A stretch of DNA of 64,000 nt from Tricholoma matsutake. Its lineage: Eukaryota > Basidiomycota > Agaricomycetes > Agaricales > Tricholomataceae. Made by a program: the position numbers and the translations under genes. Numbering within the stretch: position 1 is the stretch's first letter; the number at the start of each line of letters is the position of its first letter. The notes beneath the pieces are model-generated. The model made no database searches. It saw only the letters and a program-made list of their open reading frames with translations, and had not been told where the DNA came from. Shown piece after piece: positions 43,471 through 54,559 of this stretch. The stretch lies in assembly GCA_026075535.2 (NCBI GenBank), contig AP026550.1, forward strand, positions 434,001-498,000, written 5' to 3'.

Positions 43471-44755
43471 TATCAAAGACCAAATTTCATTCCACATATT
43501 TTTTTACTAGTAAGAGACCCATTGACTTTGCCACTCATGTGGTCTAGGTCTCTAATGACTTGAAAACAGTCTTCCTCTTCTTTAGTAGTTGGATGAACAG
43601 TTTCTCCTGCCTCCATTTCCCTGCCCATGAGTGCTAAAACCTCCTGGTCTACATTGAACAGTCATTGTGCCATTTTGCCAAACATACTTTTTTCTGCAAG
43701 TAAAAATGCACCTGTTGATGTTGCCTTGATCTGCTCATGGCTAAAAGCAACAAAAGGGAAAGCAACATCTTGTTGAAATCATTTGTCATGGTACATCAAC
43801 AAAAACTTTTTGTGGGCCTTGTCAGACAGTTTTCCAGTGGTGATTCCACCTAGTCCATAAGGGAATAGCCATGGAAATATTTGAGGATACAAGCCTAAGT
43901 TATTATAAATTGATTGTGGTTCAGCTGAGTGGGCAATAGACAAAGCTCCTTGGTTTGTGTTCCAGTGCCTCAATGTGATGCCTTTTAATGCACCAACTGT
44001 TTTAGTAGTTAGCTGTTCCCCTGTTATGCCATGAACTATGAAGGGACATGGCCCCTCATCAACACCGTCTTGTGTCTCTTGGTCAAAAACACTCTTCAGC
44101 TTTGTTATTAAGAGAATGTTGGTATTCAATTGTTACAGGAGGGCAGTCCTCAGGGTAGTCTTTCAGAGTATCATAATATTGTCAGGTCTGCATAATCATG
44201 GTGATTCAATTTGAGCCATTCGAGAGCACAAGCCACCGCTTTTCTGTGGACTAGCAATGGGGTTCATTTGTATTCTTTTTCTGTAGGTTTGCAAAGCCCA
44301 GTAAACAGGATTGCTAAAACATTGTCCAGGTCTTCGAGAGGAGGTGGAAGTACATTATACACCTTGGCAACAGGTGACTCAAATGCTACCACATGGGAGA
44401 CCATTTTTCTTAAACCAGATGAAGAAACCCACACAAAACAGCCATTAACCCAAACCCATTGGATCAACAACTTCTCTACGTATCTAAGGTGGGCCAGCTC
44501 TGGTGGTACCTTACCAAGCCAAAGTCCAATAGCCAGTGCATTGGAAGGTACATTTCCTATGTGGAGTGCTTTGTGGCACCCATCACAAATATTGTCACAC
44601 TGAGAATCAAGAACAGGCCCAGGAATGTCTTGTATTGTGTCTTTGAGACAAGTTTGCTCCCAACAAGTGGCTCCCTCAGCATGGAGGACATGGAGAAGCT
44701 TCTTTATTTTATTCAGCTTGGATAAGTGTCTATGTTGAGTTAGTTGACCACACAC
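43471..44755 (-). pseudogene. Helitron N-terminal region (DUF6570-like)
   Basis: 44,264-44,755 has CDGCHKALHIGNVPSNALAI, LWLGKVPPELAHLRYVEKLL and a later YNVLPPPLEDLDNVLAILF, as in DUF6570 proteins next to Helitron Rep. 43,779-44,129 has NNLGLYPQIFPWLFPYGLGG. Frame breaks separate the two blocks. Confidence 0.8.
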
Positions 44756-44841
44756 TGCACAGCCGGCTTCTCAGAAAACAGATGGTGATGTGTCTTCACA
44801 AAACCTGGTTATAGCACTGTGGGGGGGGGTTCAATCAGCTA

Positions 44842-46050
44842 TCAAATTGGTACCAGTCTCTGCAGGCATTCAGGAGACAGAGTGATTTTAAATACAGAAG
44901 TATACAGGTTGCATGACACGCAATCATGGTTCATAACACGATGTCCCACCAGTAATTTGTCTTTCTGTGAATGACATCCCATATCTATGTGGTGGACTTT
45001 GATAAAGTGTCTTATGTCAGCCATAGATAAATAGAGGGACAAGGTCATGTAGGGGCATATTTGCATGCACAAAGCCCTCCAAAGTAAGAAACTGAGAGAG
45101 GCCAATGCTATCAGCATGTGCCACAAATCTAAATGTGATCTCCTCCCCAAGGTCGCCATTATTTTCCACAATATATGGATAGACCATGTCTTGAGGTATT
45201 ACAGAGGGTCGGCCACTGCCGATGACACACCAAACAGCTTTGTGGGTCTTTTTAGATGGCCTGCACCTTTCAATGTGGGCAGGAAGATTCTCGATGGGTG
45301 TTGCTGTGACAAGGTGCCTGGGCTTATAAAACCACCAGCTAAGAGTGATACGGAGATGAGAACAAACATTCATGATGAATAGGAACAAGCTTGAGATCAG
45401 TCCAAGCCAAGAAAAGGGGTGGTCAAGTTTATGAGAGATTTGGCTGCTCAGTGCAGTGTAATCATGGTGTCGCATGCATGACCATTGCATCACCAAAAAA
45501 ATCTGCCACAGACAGTTTTTAGGGGCCTTACAAAAGCTGTTGTGTGTTATAAGAAGCCAATGTTGCAGTGAGGCATAATAATAGCATAACACAGAGTAAG
45601 GTTTGGCATTGGCCTGAAAAATGGCTGTCATCCAGCAGAATACCAGTGTCAGCCAGTTTTGTCTTTGCAAGCGATGTAATATCTGCATCATGCCATACTG
45701 AAACCAGTGGAATCAGGGTCCTCTCTCATGGACAGCAAATGGCTGATCGGTGTGGTTTTACATTCCACACAAGAGTGGGCAAAGGTACAGGTGAGACCTG
45801 TGTCAAAAAAACCCATAAGTGACAATGGCAAGGGTGCATCTGTTGTCAATTTGAATGGGGTGGACAGCACAATGGAGCTGAGCCCAGTTGGACTGTAGTC
45901 CAAAGAGTCATCTGGCATAAGTGGCTCATGTCACTGATCAGGCACCAGGGGTGAGGTGCAAATGTGAGGTCCTTCAAATGCTGGAGGTTCAAAAAGCTCC
46001 CATGGGAAGGGCGGACATGTTCCAGGCCTATTGCAATTCAAGCCATTTGA
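44842..46050 (-). pseudogene. Decayed gene of unknown function
   Basis: Several minus-strand frames appear to belong to one protein: about 45,960-46,050 (CPPFPWELFEPPAFEGP), 45,688-45,918 (SPTGLSSIVLSTPFKL, MGFFDTGLTCTFAH), 45,017-45,691 (SGRPSVIPQDMVYPYIVENN, FRFVAHADSIGLSQFLTLEG) and 44,842-45,171 (HRVMNHDCVSCNLYTSVFKI). Stops between blocks are numerous. I do not recognise the family. It sits directly upstream of the Helitron gene on the same strand and could be cargo or an older neighbour. Confidence 0.45.
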
Positions 46051-46696
46051 CCTGAAAATATGGTTAGACCCAGTAAATAAAAGGGTCTTTGAAAGAAACT
46101 CACAGGCATAAAGTTGTCAGTGGTAAAGTGTCCCTAGTACTCGCAGCAACCATCAGCACACCCAAAAGGCTGAACAGACTACAAGACGAGGAGAGCATCT
46201 TCAAGTTAGTATCAGGTTGTCAGATTGGTGCAGGAGATTGGAATAGGGGTTTTCGGAGGACCAGCTTGTAGCTATTGACATGGGTGCTTGTGGTCTGAGA
46301 CATCGGGTGGGGGGGTGGCAACTGACACAGATCCACTGAAAGCATGTTTGGTTGTGTGCTAGATGACAAACAGCAGGTCCGTAGCATTTTACAACTAACA
46401 GCCACCCCAACATACCAATCACACTAGCCAGAACCAGACGAGGGTCATATGCCCTGCGCACACAGCCTATCCTGGATCCCATGCTAGTGGGGTGAACGAC
46501 CCAAGTGCAGGGTTTGTGTCCAAGAATTTGTAGAAGCCTTTGACAGAGTCTGGGCTTGCACGAGTTTCCTTGTGATCCACTGCAGGGCAGACACGTAGTA
46601 CCTCACAACACGAGATAACATGGGGATGGAGAATCTGGTGGGAAGTCTATAGTGGGTTTGGCAGCTGCAGGTACTATGGTGTACTATTTCTATGAC

Positions 46697-47137
46697 TCAT
46701 GTTGTATTGCCCCCCCATATCACAGTGTGGCAGGTGTCCCTGAGGTGTCCCCAGTTTTTTTCAGCATGGATGTTATGGATATTACAACAACAAAGACAGG
46801 TCTTGCTCATTTTCCCATACAGACAGGAGTGTCGCACATGGCAGAAACATGGGTAAGCTGTATGGCTCTCTGCTCTGATAATGCTCCCAAGCCCACCATC
46901 GGAGTTCTGACATTTCTCTATATATCTAATGGTCCTCTCCACACCTAACTCATGCAGGTGCCAAAGAAGTGATAGACCATTGATGGCACAGGAGAGGAAG
47001 CGCATGTTGGTTCCACCCCAAACATCTCCAGCTGCTGCAGCTGGAGACAAGTATTGTTTTGAGATGCTCACAGTATGGACGGCAGTCAATATGGCCCAAA
47101 ACAGCTGTAACAGGTACTCAAAATGTGGACTTTTCAT
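46697..47137 (-). pseudogene. Fragment similar to Rab geranylgeranyltransferase beta subunit
   Basis: The stretch MRFLSCAINGLSLL, VERTIRYIEKCQNSDGGLG and IIRAESHTAY matches the repeat of protein prenyltransferase beta subunits (xYIExCxNxDGGFG...AESH), closest in wording to the Rab type II enzyme (Bet2). Only about one and a half repeats are preserved. Upstream residues are unlike the family and a shift occurs after AESHTAY. A complete enzyme has about 330 residues, so this is a fragment, probably captured by the neighbouring Helitron or left from a lost host gene. Confidence 0.5.
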
Positions 47138-47174
47138 GTCATAGCAAGCTTGACAATGAGTGACAAATGTTGTA

Positions 47175-47262
47175 GTCCACGTGACCTTCGAGACCCAATT
47201 TTTTCTGTCATTTAATCACATGACATGACAGAAAAACTGGGTCTTGAAGGTCATATGACCAC
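47175..47262. repeat. Short fold-back repeat
   Basis: CACGTGACCTTCGAGACCCA... paired with ...TGGGTCTTGAAGGTCATATG, arms of about 38 bp around a short loop. Confidence 0.7.
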
Positions 47263-47369
47263 ACTGCTCAGTGATCTCACAGCAGCTTTAACAGGACAGC
47301 TTGACATATAATTTTAATGAGATAAAAAGTAATGCTGAATTTGCCATTACTAAGACAACATATTTATTA

Positions 47370-48135
47370 TAATTAACCTCCCTCACATTTGGGCAGGCAG
47401 TATTATGTGAGAACTAAAAAAAGAAATGACTCGGGAAAAACTACTTTTAAAAATATGAACTTCCCTTGCACAACATGCGAGGGAGTTGGGGATACAGGTG
47501 TTGGGGCACCACCATCCCATTGCCGTCACTGTGTTATCTCGCTGTTAGTCTTTGTTGGCCCATCATCCTCATCCTGTCAGATGATCCTTGTCTTTGTAGT
47601 CATCCCCATCCCCATCGCCAGGCTATTCCCCATGCACCCATATCCACCCTGTGAGCAGGTGCTCACAGTGGTGGTAGGGGGTTGCCGCATCAACTGGGTG
47701 CATTTGTTGGTAGTCAGTCCCTGGGATCGCTTTTTCCATCCCTTTCTCACTGTTGTTTGTCTCCTGGTCATAGTCCTCCCATGGCCATCATCCCTGCTGC
47801 CCCCTACCCACCCTGCGAGCAGGGGCTTGCAGTGGTGGTGGTGGGTGTTAGTAGTGGTTGCAGTGGGTGCAGGTGATGTACAACTCATGGGCATGCTGCT
47901 ATGCTGGACTCTCAGCATGCTCCCACTGTGGTTTTCCTCCCTGTGTCTGCTTGAGTCCTTCCTGACAACCTCACATCCTGTTTAGATGGGGAGGAGGTGT
48001 GGCAGGTGTTGCTGGGCCGTCATGGGTGAGAAACAGGTCATAACCTAGAAAGTAAAAAAAAAGTTAGTAGAAAGAATGAACAAAGAATGAAAAATGAACT
48101 TACCTTGCATATTTTGAAGTCCTTGGGCTCTTGGC
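47370..48135 (-). mobile_element. Hairpin-intron modules, minus-strand fragment
   Basis: GCGAGC palindromes at about 47,643-47,680 and 47,810-47,845, GTGTC/GTCATC low-complexity DNA, and a minus-strand intron-like segment of 59 bp (48,045-48,103): CAAG|GTAAGT, CTACTAAC, TTTCTAG. The hairpin next to it is decayed (CCAAGAGCCCAAGG only). No ends found. Confidence 0.5.
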
Positions 48136-49165
48136 AGCACAGGCGATGTTTGTCAAACATTTAAAACACGTGTGACATGGCAAATTTGCGGCCACAGGAT
48201 TTGCCATTGGGTTGGGTTGGGGTTGTCGTTTTTGATGTCAAGATGGGGAGTGCGGTAAACGAATTATAAATGTCTGAGACTGGGTTTGATGAGGCTGAGT
48301 CAGACATAGTCTTTGCAACCCCTTTTTGCAAGGTCCATAACTGGCACGTGGCTTTCCCAAGTTTTGTAACAGTCAAGGATCACATTCACCACATTGAGAT
48401 TCCTAACTGTGAGAACCCTTTAATACATTCCCTGAAACAAAAGCAGAAAAACAGTTATAAATAAAACACTGTGACGGGTCTACATAAGAAGCAAAGGGAA
48501 GACTGTGCTTGAGGTGACCAAGAATTGTGTACTAAAATTACACAGGCAATAATGATGAGAAATAAGACCAGTATAAAACCCCTCACTCTGTCTCTTGTGG
48601 TACCGAGATCATGATCACAAACTGAATGTTTGAGGATAGGTTCCGGCCATTGGCACCCAGGTAAGTTGCAAGGGTGTATCCGACAGCCACCACACTCTTC
48701 AATGGGATCTCGTCTGAAGGGTGGGTGTATGGTGGCCAGGTCAAAAGCCATTTAAAGTTGGTGTCTGAAAAAGAAAAAGTGGTGCGGGTGTCTGTGGCTC
48801 ATCCATCATATATGGGTACTGATCACAGGGTGTCATCGTTTAGCTTGTAAATTGAAAACTTGGCTCACCATGCTCATCATACCCCCTAGATGCCTTGTAC
48901 CTGGCATTCCCACCCTTCACAACGAGCATTGAGGATATTGTTTTGAGGCTGTGAGACCCCAATGAGCCACTACTAAAGCCAGCTAGCTCAATTCAGTTAA
49001 TTGTGATCAGTGAGAGGGGAGAAAAAAGTGAAAAGCGGTCCATACCAGGTTTGCTTTCACTGTGGTTTTTGCCCCAGGTAGAAAACCCAAACCCAGAGGG
49101 GCTACTGAGGCCGGCAATAATATGAAATCCTAAGATAAAGCCCCAGAGGGAAGTGTCCCATTGAG
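48136..49165. other. Unassigned sequence, no gene recognised
   Basis: About 1 kb of unplaced DNA. A minus-strand frame near 48,455-48,751 is Cys-rich in part (CGGCRIHPCNLPGCQW) but carries no pattern I can name and runs into a hydrophobic stretch. Confidence 0.4.
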
Positions 49166-49464
49166 TACTTTACACTCCCCCACCTATTCCAGTTGGATTC
49201 TGGTTTGTCTGGCCAGAATTTCTGGAATTTCTGGAATCCGGTGGAATTTTTTTTGTATGTAGTTTTCCCTACACAGCACAATTCCAGTCGGACTAAGGAT
49301 CCAATTTACACCCAGAATCCCCAGAATCTGACCAGACTCATCACAACTGGACTAACCAGAATGCATGGACTAACCAGAATAACTGGAATGCACATGCTTT
49401 CCCAAATAAAAGTTTCACATACAGTAATAATTGAACACTCAACCTTGGGTCTACACAGGTTTAC
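49166..49464. mobile_element. Hairpin-intron modular element, left arm only
   Basis: Begins TACTTTACACTCCCCCACC, the left terminus of the family, followed by an array of CCAGAAT/CTGGAAT motifs and the start of an outward tRNA-like sequence (box B-like GTGTTCAATTA on the minus strand, about 49,428-49,440). The rest is cut off by the Ty3/gypsy LTR at 49,465; the other half should lie beyond the window. Confidence 0.65.
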
Positions 49465-50170
49465 TGTCAAGAACCATTCCTTGCCCGATCGGAACCCACA
49501 TCCATCTGACTGTTTTCTGCATGTTGAACCCAACATTTGTCTACTCCTCCCACTTTCGTTCCTGGCCGCCTTGCACTGCCAACACTGCTGTGCACCAGGC
49601 CGCCTTGTACAGCATCCACAGCTGCCTTCCCAAGGCTGCTGTCTCTATTGCAAATTTGATATGGATTCCTGTGCAGCTCCCACTAGGTAATTTATCTATG
49701 CAGTCAAGACACTGCTGCAGTCTTCGTTTCTGTTCCGCCTTTATTCTGGACTACAGTATTTAAGCTTAGTTAGTTTCACCTTGTATTCCCCAGTTTGTAT
49801 ATCGACATAGACTCGACTGTAACCTGCCAATCTAAATCTCCTTCTACTCCTACCTCAGTTCTCTAAGAGCCTGAACTCCTTTCAACTCGACCTCTAGTCT
49901 CCCTCTGATGGTCTAATCTCATCTGAACTTAACCCAAGTCCCTCCATACTCCTTTCCGTGTTTACCCACACTTCCCCGCTTCTACCTCCAAACCTTCATC
50001 TTGAAATTAGGACACCAGATGAGGTGAAGGGCACAGCTTCTTACAAGCTGAAGCCAAGTCCTTTCCATTTTCCCCTCTGCAGAATCCACCACGACCCGAC
50101 AACCTTCTGCTATCAACACCCGCAGGGTCCGATCGGATTCCGATGTACCTTCTAGGATCAGTTCTTAACA
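49465..50170 (+). mobile_element. 5' LTR of the Ty3/gypsy element
   Basis: 706 bp, begins TGTCAAGAA and ends TTCTTAACA, near-perfect inverted 9 bp ends. A TATA-like AGTATTTAAGC is at about 49,757. The tRNA-like sequence of the older element is cut exactly at its left border. Confidence 0.75.
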
Positions 50171-50211
50171 GTATATACGAACTCACACTTCACTCATCTC
50201 ATTCCTCTCTA

Positions 50212-50366
50212 TGACCCCTACTGAGACCTGCCAGCGCACAACCAGAAATCCCCAATGCGCTGCAGGCTCCAATCCAGCTGCAATTATGGGGTAGGGAGAA
50301 ATTGTTGAGTGGTACACAGTTGATGATCAGAATACTGTACTATGTTTAGACCAACCGGCAACTGCC
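50212..50366 (+). pseudogene. gag start of the Ty3/gypsy element
   Basis: ATG at 50,212 opens TPTETCQRTTRNPQCAAGSN then meets TAG near 50,290; another frame continues as EIVEWYTVDDQNTVLCLDQP up to the insert. The rest of gag resumes after 57,277. The link is by position. Confidence 0.4.
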
Positions 50367-50509
50367 ACAATTCAAACTCCTAACTCTTAATTTCTCCAAT
50401 CCCTTCACAGCGGCTGGCATTTTCCAACTATAAACAACTCAGCCACCCAGAGACATACTTCCACATTTGGATGGTATTTATGCCAGTGATTAAGTAGTAT
50501 GGTCCCGAC

Positions 50510-53500
50510 TTGGAAATGAATACTGCATTTCAAGCTGTTATCAATATCTTTGATGTACACACTTCAGAATTGACTCTAGCACAGTTTATTCTCACTCTTC
50601 TGGAAGACTCTAGCCTAAAGACTCACCCATGTACCCTTGCACTCACAAAAGATACTAACAATATCATTACTGCTTTGTCTCGACATCCTGATTCTACTGG
50701 GTCAATTTTTACTTGGGCAAACAACATTGTGAAGAAGAAATACCTTGAGTCAATCAAGGAACTTACTCGCAACAAAGATTGGCACTTCAATGTGAGTCAT
50801 GCATCTGCTGAAGATCTAGATGATTTCTGCATTGAAGACATGGCACGCCAGATGAAGATCTTGGCACCAGATCTTTGGAACATTCTAGACCTTCTACTTT
50901 TGGGCAATAAACAGTCTGGGAGGCTCCATGATGAGAAAGATATGGATGGAGATCAGATTATAAATGATGCTGGGGCTGGCGAGGATGCCAACAATGACAT
51001 GTGGGAAGGGTTGCCTGAAATTGTCCCAACCTTGGATGAAAATGGTGTCTGTGAGACAGTGGACAAGAACAGAACCTTTGTTTGACTAGATGCTAAGAAG
51101 AAAGGAGCTCAACAAGATGCAATTTGCACAATTGTATGTAGTTCACGTTACTTTACTTTGTTGAATTTTAAACAAGTTTGCCTACATGTAGAAGAAAGTT
51201 GTAATGGTTAGTATCATGATGCAAAGCTGCAACACTAAATGCAATGCTCTCGAGAGTGTCTTTGGCATATTTTTGCATTCTACAAATACCCCCGAGAAGG
51301 TCATACAGGCACTCGCCCATGTGGGAATCTCCATCTCATCCTCTGTAATCCAAACAGCTATCCATGCCCTTTCAATAGAGACATATGAAACCCTTCAAGA
51401 AATGGGCCAAACACTGCTGGTGGGATATTCATATGACAACTTTGACATTGATTTCAAGACTGTTACTCCCACAATCGAGAAAGCAGGTGACACATTGACT
51501 CACCTTATGTCTGGTGCCTTCATTATGCTTGAGCATGGAGTTACTCAGGAGGATCTGAAATGCTCTGAAGAGCTGTGGAACAAATCATCATGGAATCCAC
51601 TCCTCAAATCTCCACCACTCCCACACACTTGCTGTGATCTCATCCATCTTCATCCAGAAATGGACCATCCTTCAGGCTTGACTCATCATGAACGTTACAT
51701 CTCCTGGAAATTCCTGTCAGATCTCATTGAACATGGTCTAATCTATTTTAGGCAGTTCAGGAAGTCATTACCCCCAGTTAAGATGGTTGATCAGATACCC
51801 ATTGTCAAAATGTGGTACGCACCTGCACGCTCCATGGATGTAAATGAGTCAACATACACTGATGATACTCAACCAGGAAACCCAAACAAAACCCACAATA
51901 AGGGCTCGAATGGTATAACACTAGTTAGAGGAAGGTTGCAAGGTGGTACTAAATATCACCACTGTTACCCAAGGCTATGAAAATGACTCTAGAGGGTGTC
52001 CAATGAAATTCAATGAGATTCGAGAGTATTCGAAGCATTACGAAGGTGTTTGAGAAAAGTTCAATAAAGATTGAGAGTGTACAAAGCGCTGTGATAATGT
52101 TTGATGGAAGTTCAATGAAGTTTGGGAGTGTACAAAGCGTTGCAATGATGTTCAAAGAAAGTTCAAAGAGGTGCAAAGATGTTCAAAGGGCTTTATAGAA
52201 GACGAGGATGCTTTTGACGATGGCTGAGGATAGACTATAGGGATGTAGAAAGGCATCAAGAGGGGATAGATAATATGCGATAGTTTCGAGAAGCTAGTAC
52301 GAGAAGTTTGAGGAAATTCAGCATAAAACACTGAACTTTGAGACTAAGTCGAGATGCTTGGACTCAAGAGAATGGCTCTTAAATCAGACCATTGGTGTGA
52401 GAGGATGATGTATTCTGTTCTTTCTAAGTAGCTAGTACAAGGCTATATATGTTTGGGAGAAATGATACTAAAAAGAAAATAAAACATGAGGAATACATGA
52501 GGCAAGATATAAAACAATAGACAATCTTTGCAAATCATAGAATAAATGAAAGAAGATGAGAAGGGAAACATATAGAGTCATGATTTATCATGGGTACCTG
52601 TCCCCATTGATCCAATATCTCATCAAGATGTCAAAGTGCCACAATCATGTTCTAAAATCCTGTCGTTGTGTCTCCTCATGTCTGGTGGTGCTCGATATGT
52701 GATGCATTAACTCTTACAAGGTGTGCTGCATGTATCTGAAGGGGGGTGCGATAGGTATATGGCGGCCGAAGACGTTCGAAGTGCTGCAAAGTGTTGCAAA
52801 GTTGTTCGAAGTCATTCAAAATTGTTCAAAATTGTTCAAAGTAGTTTTGGAGTGGTCTCATGGGGTTCGTAGGGGTCGGGAGCATGCGTGTTGATGTGTT
52901 GATGCCTCTGGAGACGTTCCCAGAGCTTAGTGAGCATGGTGGACCTATCAACGCTGGTAACATTAGTGCTATGTCAAATCTTCTGGATCAAGGAGGCATC
53001 AGAGATCCTGATGAAGAAGCTGTAAGGGCCAAACAGAGGTTGAAGACGCACATACAGGAAAAGATTTCTGTGTTAAAATATGTGGTGTTGTTCTTTGGTG
53101 ATCTGGCAACATTCAAGCAAGTCGCAGGTGTACTACAATGCTGCTCAATTGAAGGAACACCATGGCATTGATTTCAATTTGTTGTTTTTGTGATGGGCTT
53201 GTTTCACCTCAAGATGGCTTGCGCTGATGCTATCTGGTGAATATTTATTGAGCCCAAGCATGCTTGTGATGACAGTACCAGCCTGATGGCATTTGTTGGA
53301 TTGTCATGGCCATGGGAAACAGGAAAGATTGGGTCAAATCCTGGATTCTGCCGCATCACGACACGAAGTCATTAAGCATGATGGAATTGCATTATGGCTG
53401 GATGCCTGGAGGACTGAGGCCAGGTTGCAAAATGATAAATGTCACACTCTTGATAACCTAGCAGCATCCAAGAATCCATCCATGCAATGGCAAATTACAT

Positions 53501-54338
53501 GGCCACAAATTATGTAGCTGGTGGAGATGTGGAGATGTACTCAGTTTGAAGCAGGCCAACCACAGAGCAGAGAATGTGCTCCTCCTGCACCAGTATCTTC
53601 TTCTTTATGAGGAGATGACTCATGCAATGAACCAAGGAGATGTTGGAAGAGTGGAGACTTTGTTTCCTCCATGGATCAACCTTTTCCGAGCCACAGGGAA
53701 GCACAAGTATGCTGCGCATATGACTACCTTTCTAACAGACATCCATTTTGTCTATCCTGAGCAACTCAAGTATGTCTGCCTGCTATCAATTACTCATGCT
53801 CGTGTTCTAAACTTTCATCACAGATATACTGTATGCTACAATATGCTTGTGAATCCTACAGGGAAGCCAGGAAACTTTTGAGGAATTTATTGGGTGGAAG
53901 AGTCTATGATCAATCCTTATACTAAGGTGTATTTAATTTGTTCTTGCAATTTGTGGCATAACTGACATGGAGTAATAGCATACACTCAGTGGGAGTGGGT
54001 CTAATTACACCAAGAGTCATGTTATTGAGAAATCCACCTTGATCAAGATTTATCACAGCTGCCATGATAACATTGAGCGTAACTTTTGTCTTACCTCTCT
54101 TACCAATCAACACACACTACCTAACATGGAAAAAACCCTTGCAAAGATAGCTCTCTACATGGATGAACACAAGCCTAATGAACGACAGGCTGGCCGTAAA
54201 TCTATGTACCATATTTCTGATATGCTTGACCATGGCAAACATCTTGTTTTTCATATTGACACATATTTGGCAGGGATGGTTGAAGACAAAGGTATAGATC
54301 AGGCTGTTGAGGAAGAAGATCTCGCAGTAGAGTTTTAG
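50510..54338 (+). pseudogene. DUF6589-type protein, decayed
   Basis: Several blocks form one basidiomycete-type DUF6589 protein. 50,510-51,085: residues like DWHFNVSHASAEDLDDFCIEDM. 51,204-51,980: a coiled and mixed region with GYSYDNFDIDFKTVTPTIE, THLMSGAFIMLE and PIVKMWYAPARSMDVNEST. 52,951-53,171: LDQGGIRDPDEE, VLFFGDLATFKQVAG. 53,172-53,900: GLFHLKMACADAIW, ENVLLLHQYLLLYEEMTHAM, GDVGRVETLFPPWI, YNMLVNPTGKPG. 54,039-54,338: the C-terminal end with NERQAGRKSMYHISDMLDHG. Stops and shifts are frequent, and an LTR-like element splits it after DVNESTYT. The function of DUF6589 is unknown. Confidence 0.7.
51860..52950. mobile_element. LTR-like element A, second copy (1,091 bp)
   Basis: Same ends as 14,225-15,583 (TGATGATACTCAACCAGG...GGTGGACCTATCA). 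It interrupts the DUF6589 frame between NEST and the resumed GNISAMS. Flanking ACAC(T) and ACGC(T) may be a 4-5 bp target duplication differing by one CpG transition. Contains TTCAAAG/TTCGAAG-type tandem motifs. Confidence 0.65.
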
Positions 54339-54559
54339 CTATGGAGATATATACAGAAGTGCCTGATAGAAATTAGGGGGCAGAACAACATCAAATGCCG
54401 ATACGGCCACCTGTGTTCCCAGAGTCACTGTAGGTGCTATATTTTCCTTTGCTGATGAAGATGGTGCCATGTTCACCAGTGGTTGTTGTCGTGTATGGTG
54501 TTGAGGACATTTGCAATTTGATGCTAACAGCTGTGTTAGGAAATAATTGTGACATTGGA

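Larger units (their letters stand above)
39413..44755 (-). mobile_element. Helitron, decayed
   Basis: Minus-strand rolling-circle element with the usual order: N-terminal DUF6570-like and Helitron-like domains (44,755-43,471), a MITE insertion (43,025-43,470), Rep (43,024-41,371), then Pif1-type helicase (41,282-39,932) and a C-terminal cysteine-protease-like tail (39,781-39,450), ended by the 37.3-39.4 kb element. Many C-to-T-type stops. The 5' TC and 3' CTRR-hairpin ends were not identified. Confidence 0.85.
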
